NCBI GenBank assembly: GCA_032207245.1
Contig: CM063499.1
Coordinates: 32,300,201-32,364,200, forward strand
Reading direction: 5' to 3'
Origin: Pardosa pseudoannulata
Lineage: Eukaryota; Arthropoda; Arachnida; Araneae; Lycosidae
Length of the DNA stretch: 64,000 nucleotides
Part shown: piece by piece, positions 1 to 41,800 of the stretch
How the letters are laid out: each line of letters starts with the position of its first letter
How positions within the stretch are numbered: position 1 is the first letter of the stretch
Translations under genes and position numbers: made by a program
Notes under the pieces: generated by a model
Seen by the model: the letters and a program-made list of their open reading frames with translations, nothing else
Databases searched by the model: none
What the model was told of the DNA's origin: nothing

Positions 1-1449
1 CAGATGGCGCTTTTGTGCGTCTGTGTGTAAGTTTTTTGCGGCTTGTAGTTGGTATGTTGTTCTTCGGTTGTATCCCTCACCTGATTATGAGCACATCTGC
101 TGCTCTCAATTTTGAATTTAAATGTAAATAAATAAGTGTTGTGTTTGCTCTCCCACTCTGGATTATTATACTTTGATTCACTGAACCCTACTGAATTTTG
201 ACATATTTTCGTTTGGATTTTAGTTGAACTTTAGTTGGATTGGCGGCCATCATTTATAGGCAGGTGGATTTAAATCTGAATTGCTGGAAGGCAAATATTT
301 GTTTTCTATTAAGTCTGGCACCTTCTCTTTCAACCACGTCTAGGTCATCTTTGCTTTATGAGCTTTGCTGTTGAAAAATCCATCTCTCTTGAGCAGGTTT
401 ATGGACAAATGTTTCAATGCCAAATAATGGTTGAATGGGTAGGAAGCTGCTCTTTGGTATTGGAGTTTGTGGTTTTGAATCCCAGTACTGACATAGATGA
501 TTATAGCTGTTTGGAATCAGCCTCAAGCAGTAGGTCCTGGTTTTATTAGCCTTCATGTTGCAAACCAATAAACCATAGTACTCCAAACCAAACCGAATTG
601 GGGTTTTCTCTGTTGGGTCTAAAGTAGTGTCTTAGTAAAATTTTACTGTGGTTTTTGCCTCTTTATCCCAATAATGATTCTCTGAAACTCTTTCATTGTT
701 GACTACCCACCAAACCATTACAGAAGCTGTATGATAAATTCTCTGTACACAATTTTTCTTCTTCAGCTTCTTGAGCACTCCTAACATACACAGTCATTCT
801 GACAGTTGAAAAATATTCTTGAACATTAAAAATATTCTCTGCAATAAACAGAATTCATCCATGTCTGTTATGAGCATGGTGCTGCAACAATGCTTTTGCT
901 TCAAGATACCTCTGGCACTTTAATTCATTTGTAAGAAAATGGCCAGTTATTCTTATATAACCTCTTAGTCTAAGGTCTTTACTATGTTATAAATTATTCT
1001 TTTTGACTTGTTCATCTGTTTAGCGAGTCTTCTTTTGTCAATACTGGTGTGCTCACCAAGTGCGAATGGCCGATTCTGATGTGGTCTGCAATGCTATTGG
1101 TCTCAAAACTCTTAATTGTTTAATAAATCAATCTTTTAAAAATCTCTGATGGGCTATTTTTATTTTATTCAAAATATTAATTATTGCACGCATCAACGCT
1201 CATTCTACTGTGTTAGAACAAAATACATTAAAGACTACAATTTTTCTATTCAAAAATGCTGAAAAGGATTTTGACTGACAAAATTTAAAATCGTCTTCTG
1301 CTTTCATGTTGCAGCAGAAAACCTCAAATTTTTGTATCTTAATTTATGGCACAACTAAGTAAATAAATCATATAATCTTGTAGATACTTATTCAAACATC
1401 AGTTATTTAAAAAAGTTTATTTATTTTTTTATAATTGCACTTATTTTAG
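1..1449 (+). other. PACSIN intron sequence left of exon A
   Basis: No exon matching the F-BAR N-terminus is visible. The only recognisable content is a diverged SINE at about 420-597; the remainder is unremarkable AT-rich sequence. Confidence 0.6.
420..597 (+). repeat. tRNA-derived SINE copy, diverged
   Basis: It follows the same order as the intact copies at 13747 and 28184: a tRNA-like head, then the shared body (GGAATCAGCC-like, AAGCAGTAGGTCC, CATTAGCC...) and a CCAAACCAAACC tail. Many substitutions mark it as old. Confidence 0.8.
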
Positions 1450-28822
<27,373 letters not shown>

Positions 28823-29090
28823 AAATAAAAGTGGTTACTAAGGAATGATCCCTATGGGATCTTTTCACCCATGTAACTTGCTGTACAAAGCACAATGTTG
28901 CCCTGCAAAACATTCGCCAACTGCAAAAAGTGTATTGTGCAATGATAAAGTCACTGAACTTTTGTGTTATCAAACATTTATATAAGTCAAAAGAGTTGAA
29001 AGAATACAGTAGACTTCTGATTATTTATCTTAGTAAACTTATTTTCAATTGTCATTATTTATTATAATTTAATATGGAAATAAAATTAAG
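28823..29090 (+). other. PACSIN: PACSIN 3' UTR with candidate poly(A) signal
   Basis: A non-coding AT-rich tail follows the TGA. The first AATAAA in an AT-rich context is at 29079-29084, with further AATAAA forms near 29263. A longer 3' UTR is possible; the true cleavage site cannot be told from sequence. Confidence 0.45.
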
Positions 29091-30378
29091 ATATATTTTT
29101 TTTTACCTTTTTAAAAATTTTTAAATATTTTGCAAGTTGTAATAACCATTTGTTTGAATAAGTTGGGAAAGAACTACATTAAATATTTTTATAACATTTT
29201 TATTTGGATATATATATCTATCTATATATATATATATATATATATAAAGAAAATTAAAGTTTACGTTTACATAAATAAAAGATGAATACAGAATTATTTT
29301 TTTATAAGAAGTGACGTATAAATAAAAATTGCATACTTCAGATTTTTCATGGACATCTCTCTAACTTTGGCATGGTGAAAAAAATATTTTTTTAACATAG
29401 ATGAAAATTTTTAAGTGAATTTTATTTTGGTACTTACAAAGACATCTAAAATATTTGATTAATAAAAATTGTGTTCACTAATTTACATAAAGGATTTGCT
29501 TCTAATTTTTTAGATGCAAAGTAGAAAGACACTGCAAAATATTTCATTTTCCAAATACCTGTATAGAAATTTAATAGAAGCTGGTATATCAAAAGTGAAA
29601 TAAATGCTACATTATTTTTATTTTTTTATGGATCGAAGAAATTTATTCTCCCATTTGTTTGATTAGAATCTCTTAATATATAAAAATAATTTTTAAATTG
29701 CTTTCAAACCTTTAATTTGCACCAACCTTTTTAGTGCAATGTAATTATAATTAGCAGAGAAGAATAAAATACTGGGAATGTTTTATATTAATATCATACT
29801 TGATTGCTTTAATTTTTAATTACTAATTGCAATAAATAATTTAATTTTACATATTATGTATAATTGGGACAATTATATGCAAATTTTATAAAGTGGAATT
29901 GGTAAGATTTTCCTTTCTACTCATTTATTATTAGTGTTATTTCAAACATTTTTTCAAACTATGTTTAATTACTTTCTCAAACATAAAAATAATGAATGCA
30001 CAATTGCAGCCAAATTAAAATTTTTTGGTGCTGAACATTCATTTGCTTAGGTTTTTAAATGTACAATTTTGGGGCAAAACTTTACCCATGATATTTTTGG
30101 CCTCATTTAACACATTCTTTATATTGCTTCATTCCTTAACCACTTAAAAAATTGCTTTTTCAAAGCATAAAATAAAATAGGGATATTTTAAATAGTGTAG
30201 GTGACGACTCAAATTTTTAATTAAAATTCTTAAGTAGCAATTTTAAGATTTGGTTGTTTACATAACTGTATGCTTTGGATGTTATAACAGTTGATTTCTT
30301 GTGGGTTTTCATTCTTGAAAGTAAAGAAAATATGCCTAAGTTTTTTATATATATATATATATATCAGGGATGTAATAT

Positions 30379-31215
30379 CAGGGATGTTGCGGCTGCGCCC
30401 ATTGCGCCAATTTTTGACATCTGCTCCAAAAATGGTATTTTAACAGAAATTGCTCAGAAACTGCTCCATTTTACTAAAATAATTTATAAGTCAGGTAATA
30501 TTAGAATGCATGTCTTGTGATCAACCTGGATAACCTATTCGTAGAAGAACATGAGGTGGTAGAAGTCTTATGTATCACCTTCTTGCTGAAGGTGATACTC
30601 CAGTAAAAATCTCAAAAAAAGTTTTGCTTGAGCATGTAGAAAAAAATTAGTTTAATATTTAAGGTCCTATTGCAAGCCTTATAAAGAAGAAAAAATATGA
30701 AGAGGATAGAGAAAGAATAAAGGAAATAAAACAACAAAAAGATATGGGGCTGTAAAAAGAATCTGTGGGAAAAAAAAATTGCGCGTAAATGCAGCTAGAA
30801 AGCAAATGCTTAAACACCGAAGGAATATCCTTAAAAATATTAACCCAATAGATAATCCAAAAAGTATTAAAAGTATCCCTTAGCAAGTAATAAATTTTTA
30901 TTATTGTAATTTTAACTATCTCCCCTCTTTCGCTATACAATATATATTGCATGTACCAAACGAACAAACCATATCAACAATTATTAAATATTTGGCTGCT
31001 CCAAATGCTACCAAACAATCATTCTAAATTATTAGGTAGACTTCTCAAAAACTATGGTTTATCCTTTAAATCGTTAGTTTAACTGCTACAAAAAACTAAA
31101 ACCTGCTCCAAATCAACATTTTGGCTGCTACGAAAATGCGTTCACCTGCTACAAATTTTGAGTTTTGCTGCTCCGAATATTGCTCCAAAACGCTTGAAGG
31201 AGCGCAACATCCCTG
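30379..31215. mobile_element. hAT-like non-autonomous element (837 bp)
   Basis: Ends CAGGGATGTTGCGGC and, inverted, CAGGGATGTTGCGCT, the first 13 bp identical. It lies between AT-rich tracts, which hides any 8-bp duplication. A partial repeat of the left end (CAGGGATGT) occurs at 30365. The right half repeats CTGCTCCAAA and CTGCTACAAA-like units. Confidence 0.7.
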
Positions 31216-31219
31216 ATAA

Positions 31220-31330
31220 TATACATATATACATATATAATATACATATATATATATATATAATATACATATATATATATATATATAATATACATATATA
31301 CATACATATACATGCATATATATATATATT
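31220..31330. repeat. Mixed (AT)n/(ATAC)n microsatellite
   Basis: TATACATATATA-type repeat starting directly at the right end of the 30379-31215 element; open in several frames but not coding. Confidence 0.93.
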
Positions 31331-34038
31331 ACACATTTAAACTTTGTAAAGTAATAATGTACTATATACTTAAAAGTACCTGGGTAACAAAATCATAGCC
31401 TTTTTAGTTATAGAATAAACCTTTTTTTTAAAAAACAAACAAAAAAAAAACAATTTTATAAGTTTGTACTGTCATTTCAAAATTCATATTTTCTATAATT
31501 TTCCTCTTAAAAATATTTTTGCAAATTCTTGAATAGCATATTCAATATGATTTGAATATTGAATTTGACTGTAAATTTATTTTACAAATGTTATTGATTA
31601 AGAAATACTGAATATGGACTACTTGGAAATTCAAAGCATGAAACCTGTACTACCAGACAAATTCATATACCAGCTGTACTCTTAATTATAATTTCATTGA
31701 AGGTAAAGAGATTACAATCTTAAATGATTTATTTTCATTTTTTAAAAGTAATGGATGTTAACAGATGTTTTATGGTTTTGGTATGTAATGTATTCATCCT
31801 GAGTAACAAAGCTAAATCTTTTGACATAATAATTGGTTGTCTGCTGTATTTTCATTTCATCAACTATCATTATAAAAATAATTCATTCACATTATGTACT
31901 TCATGTTTCTAAAAGTGTTAAAGGCAGCTTCTTGTTGCTAAAATAGAATATTTAATTTTGTTCATCAACAAACGATTGCTAAGTGGATTATAAATTTTAA
32001 GCGGTAAATATATGTACATACTTTGTCTAACTATGCTCATAATCTTCATTCTTCAGTTCAACATCATATTTGAATGATCTAGAAGCTTTTTGTGGACTAT
32101 CCCTTTTGTTAAATGAGTCATCTATTAAATAACTTTCAGCTTCAAAAATAAAGAATATTATTTAGTGATATATATCAGTAATTGCATACTACATGGATAA
32201 TTTAAATTATTTTATATCAAGTTTACATATTTCTATAAACTGCGAAATATATGCAAGTACATGTGTTTGTTAATATATGCTAATGGTGAAATAATTTTCA
32301 GTAAAGAGATAATAAAAAAATTTTTGCTCACTGCCCTAATTTTTTTCTTTGTAATTTAGGCTAAATTTAAGCATATCAAATGAAATTATATTTATGCATA
32401 ATCAAATTGTAAGAACTTTAAATAAATTCAAGATACCACATTCGGTACTATTTTTTATTACCAACCATTTCTTATAATTATTTGAAAAATACTGTGAAAA
32501 AGTTTGTTATTGTCTGCAGTTATATGGTACTGTAGCATTATCTTATTCACATTAGTGTAAGGTAGTGTGAACTGTGTTTTGAATTTAATAGTTCTTCGTC
32601 AAACCTATAGGATTATCCAATGGTTCTATTGATATGATCCTATATACCATCATATCATTTCATAGTATCAACAATTGATGATGTAACTTCGCATGACAAA
32701 ACGTTGGAAAGCAAAACTTTAGGTTTTCAAGCTTTGGAACTTGCAGAATGGTTGGTGATCGTTAGAATTAGAAGAAAAATTGACATATTATTTCTTTCTC
32801 AAGTTACTTCTTTAATTAGGTGGTGAGAATAGATGCATAGATGAATTATATTTATGTGAATGTGTGAATTAAAAAAAAAAATCTAAATTAAAGAAATTGG
32901 TAATTATATACAATATTTACTATAAATTGAAATTTTTATAAGACTATATAATGCTTTATATCATTGTAATGTTTTAAACACAATGAATATGTAACAGTGA
33001 CTTAATAACATTAAAAAGTCTGGAAAATATATTTTTCATAATGAAATAACTCTTTGTTTTCATAAAGCTAAATTTATGTAATGACTTGAATGATTTTACC
33101 AAGTACAATTTAAAGGTAATAAATTAGTCTCCATTCCTTAAGATGTAAAATTTTAAGTCTTTTTGCTCTAATCCTGTTATTAAATATGCTTACAGTCCAT
33201 CCAACTGAGCAAATTTTGATAAATGTGATGTAGTCAAAGAAACACAGTATTGTTTTGTGCTTGTGTAATCTTTATCACAAATTTCATATCCTTTATTATT
33301 TATCAATTTTAGTTTCACACAAATACTGCAATGTATAAAAATGTAATATTTATTCACTAAGGCATGATTAAAAATAATTCACCTTTAGATTTCTAGCAGT
33401 CATTTTTCACGATAGTGTTATAATGCAAGTGTGCATAGCATTATAAATGCACCATAGAATCTTGGGGCCATGTGACCTAATGCAAATATGCCTTACAAGT
33501 ATAGAAATAATTATTATTAATAGCCGACAAATAGTTAGTCAAATATATTAAGTGGCCATTTTTTTCCCCCAACCAGTGGTTCCTCACCTTTTTTACTAGT
33601 ATAAATAAGTGCATGAATAGAATTTAAGATTAGTTTTCAACTGTTTCTATATATATACATCTATGTATAGAAGTAGGGAAGAAATCAAGAGCCCTTACAA
33701 ATTGATTGGTAATTGGATTGAGTAAAAACATGCAGTGTCTTTTGAAAGAGTTCAAAATTCTTATTAGTGTACTGAAATTTGTTTTTTTAACCTGCAAAAG
33801 AATCCAAAATGTCCAGTACTGCTGTTTTGTATTTTAATTTTTAACACTTCAGATTAATATATCCTCAAATGTCATAATTTCAAAACTTACACTTTAAAAC
33901 TATATACTGACTACAATTCATTAATGTATACAAGTTTTTAATTAAAGTTTCATATTGAAACACAAAATTTATAATTAGCAAAATTTTAAAATATGTACTA
34001 TTTCTTGGTAAAACTCTTTCTGTGTATAATTTTTATAT

Positions 34039-34125
34039 ATATTTATTATATATTATATATATATATATATATATTAAATATTATATATATATATATATAT
34101 TATATATATATATATATATATAGTA
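34039..34125. repeat. (AT)n tract
   Basis: Interrupted TA dinucleotides over about 87 bp. Confidence 0.95.
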
Positions 34126-35701
34126 TATATATTTTTTAAATTTATTTTTATCTACAAGCCATCAACAATCCCAATAGTTCTGGATTAATTTTTAAATTTT
34201 CTAAAATATACACTAGTATGAAATAAAATGTTTGTCATAACCAAAATAAGCATTTCATAATAACTTTTGAAAGAATTTTTCCATTACTCAAACCCTTTTT
34301 TAAAACAGAAAAAGAAAATAACTACAGCGTAAGGTATGGAACCACTGTATTGCACTAAGAGCAGTGATAATTTTCTGATAATATAATGTAAATAAATTTT
34401 GTGCAATTTTAGCTAATGACAATCTAAAGTTGATAAACATTGGATGCTAACAATTTATTTATTTTTATATGAAGTGGTTTATACAAGAGTTAACACAATC
34501 CCTTATATTGGTTGTTACATATAAATCTGAAACAATAATTCAAATTTTAGTTATGATCAATAGCCCTCAAATCTAAATTAATATTATTTAACAGCTTAAT
34601 GCTGTGAATTCAGTCCTTAAAATGTCTTCCACTTTGTAATCTCTGAATTAAGGTTTGTAATTCTTTTTAACTTAAAATTTCATTTCATGTGTCAAAAGAG
34701 CTGTGGAAGTTGTCTTAATTTATCATTATGTATTTCAGGGAATGTACTTAATCATATTTGTCTGTAATAATTTCTAGCCAGTTGTAACCCATAAGTTTAT
34801 CTACAGCTTTTAAAAACAATCTGTTGTAAATAACTAATAATGTTAAATTAAATGTATATTCACCTATGTAGTTGTGATTTTCATGTTTACTTTTTACAAA
34901 CTTTTTTAGGGGGAAGGGGACAGTAATACAAAGATTGTTACAATTGTACTAAAGAAAATAAAAGCCAAATGAATACCCAGAGCAAAGAGATTTGTAAAAT
35001 TATCAAGTAATTTAGCATTCTTGTTTGTAAACACTGAATCTTAATTTTTGGCACCATTTCATAGTGTTTTGTATATTAAATTGAAAAGTTCTTTGGGGAA
35101 TGGGTCATTCTTTTATTCTTTAGATTTTATCCATTATATGTCCAAATATCTTCAGTCAGTGACCAACTGTAACTGTTTTGCCAAAATAAACTGTCTATAT
35201 ATATATATATATATATATATACTTGAATGTTCTTAGAGAGAGGGGAGCATGATTAAACACATTTATTAAAAACTAGAAAATAATTGCCCTCCTTACTCAT
35301 GTATTCTTATTATATGGTGAAGCAACAAGGGTTCCAGGTTCTGAAAACCAACCCCTTATATTATAACATCAAACAAATTGGCTTGGAAATTGAAATCAAT
35401 TTTAACTAGTTCATATTTGGGCCACATATTAGGGAGTTAAACATCTGTTGCTCGAATTTCTGGTTCAGTCTGTATACACCCATTGTTAAAAAGGATATAT
35501 GTATCCTTCTTCCTTAAGTAGTAAAATTACATTAATTGTGGTAATTTAAATTAAACAGTGTAAAGTTTTGTACTTCGGGTATGAATTAGAACTTTGTCAT
35601 GGCCGTATTTTTTAAAAAATTATTTTCCATAATATTCAAATATTATGTATTTATCCTCACTGAACATGATCTCTAAACCTGTTCTTGCTATATTTTCTAA
35701 A

Positions 35702-35702
<1 letters not shown>

Positions 35703-35748
<46 letters not shown>
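35703..35748. repeat. (AT)n tract
   Basis: About 46 bp of clean AT dinucleotides. Confidence 0.95.
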
Positions 35749-35753
<5 letters not shown>

Positions 35754-35986
35754 CTTTCTAAAAACTCATCCCTGATATAGAGGAAGCATCAAATAAGCAA
35801 GTTTTGGTCAAGTTAATGAATGAGGTTACTCAGTAAACAAAATAACTTTTATTAAGATAATTTTATAATTATTATTTTCATGTTAACTTTTTCGAAGGTA
35901 GTCTATCAAAATAGAGTAGCTTTCAATTTTTTATTGTAATTATAATTTCAATGGAATGTTAATTTTTTAAATATTAAGAACATCAG

Positions 35987-37444
35987 CAGACATGCCAACA
36001 GCGTGGTTTGAAATTTTAACATGCTAATTACATATGTGGGAGATTTATTCCCACGGTGGAAAAGATGCAAAGGCTCCACTAAAATGAACTTATGTAATTA
36101 AACTATTTAGACATTATGTACAAAATTGGTGTCTAGGGAGAATTAAAATAAAACTGGACATCAATGCCCATCTGGCACAACATCAGCGGTCATCTTGGTG
36201 GTCAAAAAGTGGTCAGCAAGAAGTGCCATCTGCACACATTGCCGTCTAACTCACATCAATTGAAAATAAATATTCTCATTTAGTTTTGGCAGGGTTGAGT
36301 TGTTCTCTACTTCTACATACATAAAGTACACATCTTATCGGTTTCTAAATTAAAATTAAATTAATATTTACACAGTAGTAAATTGTAAAATGTAAATTAA
36401 AATTGATGCATATAAAAGTGTATGCGTAGCTTTTTTTAGCTTTAACAACTTATTTTTCAGACAGTGGTTCAGGCTTATATCAACATTGATGCTGATTAAA
36501 ATATTTTCATTCTTCTATCAGCAAGGGTTCTAGAGTTTGTCTACCACAATTTAACCTAAATTCAGTGTGGTTCTTCCACACAGTACTGAAAACTCTTTAA
36601 CATGCACAGGCTTGCAACTGCTGAGGTACTTTCAAAAAGGTGAAAAAAGTAACAAATAATACAGAATAAGTGACTAAACATTGAAAAAAAAAAATTATTT
36701 CTTCTCTTGATTACAGATGCTATTATGAAGATTTTTCTATTTATTTTAACTCTAAATCAAATTATTCATGCAAGACATGATTTTAGCATCAAATACAAAA
36801 AAATTAAAAATTTTAACACAACTCAACATTGCTTTTTATTCAAGAAAATCTATAAATTAGATTTGAATATATAAAATACATTAATTTTATAATCACAATT
36901 TTCTGCATATATTAATGATGTTTTGAAATATGTACATAGGTAGATTAGAGGTCTAAACAAAAATTGTGAAGAAAAAGAGAAATGTGTGCTTTGACGTAAA
37001 CTACTTTAATGTATTAAATGTACATTTCAGGAACTTCTTTACGACTTTTTAAAATCACTAAATTCTGGAAACCACACGACTAATTACATTTTAATAAGAA
37101 AAATAAGATTAGAGCATCACATTTTTGGTCTTTTATTAAAATATTTTGTTATTAATTCAGATTTTCTTTTTTCAAAAACACTTTTGCTGTGATACACCAT
37201 GAAAAAAGTGATCAATTATATAATAAATGACTAAAGGTGAGAAAAGTGACAGAATTGCAAGCCTGCATGCAGCATTACTGTGTAGAAAGAGTAATATTCA
37301 GCAGTATTTTTTGTAAAACTTTGTATTTAATGGCTGAATTATAATCTTTTAGCTGTACAAAAGTTTTTTTCTTTTCCGGAGCAATCTGAGGAGTGTCCAA
37401 AGTTATCAAATTTTCTCATTTCTCCGGAGTAGTTGGCATGTCTG
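35987..37444. mobile_element. DNA transposon with CAGACATGCCAAC ends (1458 bp)
   Basis: The 13-bp terminal inverted repeat is perfect. Flanks (AACATCAG and CATTAGAT) do not form a convincing 8-bp duplication. No transposase domain is seen. The termini look hAT-like. Confidence 0.65.
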
Positions 37445-38053
37445 CATTAGATAGTAAATGACTTTGAATTTTTACATCAGAAAACTTGCATACATATAAA
37501 CATCTGTTAAAAAAATTGAAAATTGCACATGCATAGATTATTTTAAGTCTTTTGCAGTTTAAAATATCATTTTGTACATAAATATTTTGCATGGATATGA
37601 GTATTCACACTATGAAGTAAAATTAGCATCAAATCGTATGAAATTTTATATTACAATGGGTTTAGTAAAAATGAGTTTACTGGGTACACATTAAAACCAT
37701 TAATAACTCATTTTACATCCACAACATCTTCACACAATAGATCAGTTAATATTAAACTGTTATATGTGAATAATTCACTAAAAACAAATATTTAACCTTC
37801 ATATAAAGTGACAATACATAAAATTATACTGAATCTAGTTTTGAGCAAAAGTATAATTAGAGAGAGATTTGTTGATCAAATTAGTAATGATAAAATTTCT
37901 AGCATTTAGAATTCAATACACACTTCTTTATATTAATAAAATACAAAGGAGTATCTTTGTTTGAATACTTCACATTATTGGTGGTAGTGTTTATATAAAT
38001 CAAACTCATCTTTCTCACTAAAAACCTGACTGAGAAAAACTCATAAAATTTTC

Positions 38054-38173
38054 TTTATTTACAAAAAACTTTCGTATAACAACAAAATTCAAAATAACAG
38101 TATATGAAGCAAATATGTACATGTATATACACATAATGTACTGATTTTAAATGAAATTCTGTACTATCATTCT
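38054..38173 (-). other. NSMCE4: NSMCE4 3' UTR with candidate poly(A) signal
   Basis: On the - strand an AATAAA lies at 38059-38054, about 115 nt after the stop. It is the nearest such signal and a reasonable 3' end. Confidence 0.5.
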
Positions 38174-38236
38174 TCAAGCTGTGGGCTTTCGATGTGTAAT
38201 CAGTGGTTTTTTCAGATTGAATTTTGTCACAATGTC
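38174..38236 (-). CDS. NSMCE4: NSMCE4 terminal exon
   Basis: 20 codons and TGA; acceptor TTAATAACAG. It encodes DIVTKFNLKKPLITHRKPTA, matching human EEIVKTFEISEPVITPSQR and ending at a similar distance from the conserved Trp. Confidence 0.9.
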   Translation of the reverse strand, partial: DIVTKFNLKKPLITHRKPTA

Positions 38237-38761
38237 CTGTTATTAAAAAGAGAAAATAACTATAAACACAAGTAGATATATAAATTCAATGCATTATATC
38301 AGTTTTAGGCATAAACTGCGTTTAAAAAAGGGAAGAAGATATGCAAATGAGTTATGTGTAACATTAAATTTTGGCTTTATGATATTCTTTTAATTTTAAT
38401 ATTTCTCTTGCTAAAAAAATTGAGACCTTTTACAGATGTCAACAGTTTGAAAATCGCTGTGTTAGACTATCATCTGGCTTGGAAAGGAAAGTAGAACTAC
38501 TTATTGTTAGTCTTTTTCATATTATGTTAACATACTGTATTGTTGACAGGTGGGCAATTATTATAAGCAGGGTATCCATCAAAATAAAATTTTTAAAATC
38601 CATGACTTTCCCTGACTTCAGAAGATTATTTTCCATGATTTTAAAAATATTTTGTTAAAGTACATATGAATAAAAATTCTGATATACATACAAATAAAAT
38701 ATATTCTTTTAGAGAAATTACAAAAATTTATGATAAAAAATACTTTATAAATGTTTATAAA

Positions 38762-38804
<43 letters not shown>

Positions 38805-41800
38805 TGTTGTATCTACATACCTAAGTTTAATCATACAGCAATTTTCTGAATGCAATCAAAAAAATTTCCAATTTGAATTCAGAGTACTTAGGTATTATCG
38901 AGGTGACCAAGAATAATAGCCAAACACGATAACCCTATAACGTTTATATATAAAAGCCCTAAAGATAAGCTTATATTTTGTAGAAAAATCTTAACTAATT
39001 TTTATTAAATAATTATTATTATTATATTAATAAAAATTTAATTTATAATTTAAGAAAAAACCAGAATAATATACTTATACATTTACCCCCCTATTAAGCT
39101 TGCTTGTTTTGAGTTTCCTTGACGAACAGAAAGGAAATTCACTTGCAGAGGCATTTCTTGGTTTTTCTTAATTGGTAGCTCAGTGGATCCATGACTTTCC
39201 ATGACTTTTACTCATTTTACTTAGAAAATCATGACTTTCCATGACAAAATTAATCCATTGTCTAAATCCATGATTTTCCATGACTTTCCTGGTGCGCGGA
39301 AACCGTGTATAAGATAGCATAGTCTTTTTAACAAATTTATTTTTAAATTAAAATAATAAACAAAATATACAAGCAAAAATAAGTCGACCGTTCCACACAT
39401 TTCAGTACGAAATACACAAGTATATATAGAGAAAACTTAACGAAGCAGCAGTTTCCATTGGTTAATCGAAAGTAGTAATTTGCATATCGATAATGTTTCT
39501 GCCAGCCTAATTTGGCTGACATGTGTATTTTTGTGTATTAGCCCAGAATGTTTGGGACTTTTTATAGATCTAGTTGGTTGGTTGAAATTTAGTGGTGCTA
39601 GGACAAACTGCACCAAACATGACGAAAAACTCAATACAACAACACAATTTTGAAAAATATCAATTTTGATGAAATGTTAAAAAAGAAAGATGCCTGAATC
39701 TAATAGAAAAAACATTTAAAAACAAATAAATAGGTAGAAAATTTAGAAAGACAAAAAATTAACACAATAATCAGCAAAGTTTGATTAAAAATAAAAGATC
39801 AAAATGTAAAAGAAAAATTGACAAACGTACAGCACAAAAATGAAAATTAATTTAAAGATTCAAATTTATTAAAATTAAAATCAAGAATTAAATATTATAA
39901 AATTGAACATCAAAAGTTAGAAAACAAATACAAATCAGATTTCAAAGTACAAGCCAGTACAGCGAAGAAAAGGGAATAAGCCAAGATGCGACATTTTCCC
40001 AATGATTGAATTAAGATTAGGTGATGAATTTCCAAAGAATTTTATGTACAGAGATTTAAAACAAATACAAGACATTAAAATATGTGCAACTGTATAAGTA
40101 GTCTCACAATACGCACACTGTGGAGGTGCCTCACCAAGCAAGAGATGTGCATGTGTGAGTAGGCAGTGACCCACTCGTAGACAAGTGGTAATCACGTCAT
40201 GTCTTCTAGAAGGTAGTTGAGGCCACTTAGAAATTTTTCCTTTTACAAATCACAATTTATTTGACAGTGTGTTTACCCAAGAATTCTGCCATTTAGAGTG
40301 AACTAAATCTTTGATGTAAATTTTCAGGTCAGGATAAGGAAGGCCTGTGTTAAGATATATCTAAAAGTTCATTTTGGTGATATACAGTTTTCAAACTGTT
40401 GTTTTCTACAGTTTCATCAAGTTTATAGATCTGAAGTGGGGAGGCTTGTATTCAGAAATATATGGTATATAAACTAAAAATTAATGACTTAATCCAAGAC
40501 AAAACTATACATTACCTTCCACTCCTCTCGACTGATGCTGAAAATACTCTGTTTAGTGTCTGACGGATTCCTGTCTTTTCTATCTTTGTCATCTACAGCA
40601 GCTGTAACAATTTTTTAATATAAAAAATGATAACAAAAACAAAAATAATTTGAAAATATAATAACCCAAGAGTTATTCTTACTTTCAAATTGCTGCTAAA
40701 TATTATACACTAAAAATCCCATAAGCTTCTATATTGAAATATTCCACAAAATAAATGCTTTGAATATTTTTTTTATAATATATTCAAATATCATTTCTAA
40801 TTTTTTTTAAAACTATCCTTTTAAAATATACAATTTGCTGTAAGAATAACTTTTACAGATTCAAAGAAAGGCATCTTGTTTACACAATAAAAAAATTATG
40901 TTATAGTTCTAAATACAAAATTTCCAGTTTATAATTAAACATTGAATTTTTCCACACAACAAAATATTTCAATTTAAATATATAACTACACATTATTTTC
41001 AAATTTTGTCATGTTGTGTTTACACTGCAATCAAAAGAGGAGATGCCAAACTATGTGTTATAATAGTCCTAAATACAAAATTTTAACATCTTATGGCTTA
41101 TTTTGAGTTATGTCCATACAGCATTAATATATGTTATACTGAAATCTTTTGTTACCATAGTTCAGAATCAAACTTAACAATAGCAAAAAGAGAAGGAACT
41201 TAACTAGATGTTATCACAACATTAAATACAGGAATTCAACTTTCTACAGCTAATCATATTTTAGCTAAGCCCAACAGCGTAATTACAAGTTATATTTTTT
41301 ATTACACAAAGCATAATTTTTCATAATATAAAGTTCAGAATGCAACCAAAAGGGGAGGTGCAAAATTAGACAATATAACAATCTTAACCCCCCCCCCAAA
41401 AAAAAAAAAAAATTAGATATAGAGCCAATAGTTTTTGAGTTATGTGATATACATGTATATCTACATATAATGTTTTTGCATTGTGTACACTAATCCCCTT
41501 TCTCTTCCACAGTATTTTTTATATATTTAAAGAAAACTGGAAGTATCTCCACCCCTTATGGATTTCTTACACCCTCTTATCTCAGTCTCAACCCTCATGC
41601 TTAAGACTGACAGCTTTAAAAATTATTCCCTTTCAAAATTCTTAAATTTAATAGTACTTAAAAGATTACACCTTAATTATTCTTTACCTTTAGGATCAGG
41701 GGTACGGTTGTCTAGCTAAGAAGCCCCCTAACAGTCAAGAGTGGGATTCAAACCCATAAATTCCAGTATTAAAAAGCACTATCCAATCTGGTTGTTATAG

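Larger units (their letters stand above)
29091..38053. other. Intergenic region between the convergent genes
   Basis: AT-rich and without a recognisable gene. It contains hAT-like 30379-31215 and the element 35987-37444, plus (AT)n at 29207-29245, 30346-30364, 31220-31330, 34039-34125, 35197-35221 and 35703-35748. I see nothing in 29250-30340, 31340-34030 and 34130-35190; either 3' UTR could extend into it. Confidence 0.6.
38237..40515 (-). other. NSMCE4 last intron
   Basis: Holds CATGACTTTCC repeat copy A (38568-39307) and the end of a LINE (39308-40400, - strand). Confidence 0.6.

Noticed and set aside
41681..41720. Candidate NSMCE4 exon ending CCTAAAG|GTAAAG on the - strand
   Set aside because: It has in-frame stops and no Nse4 motif; the true missing exon is 45369-45411.
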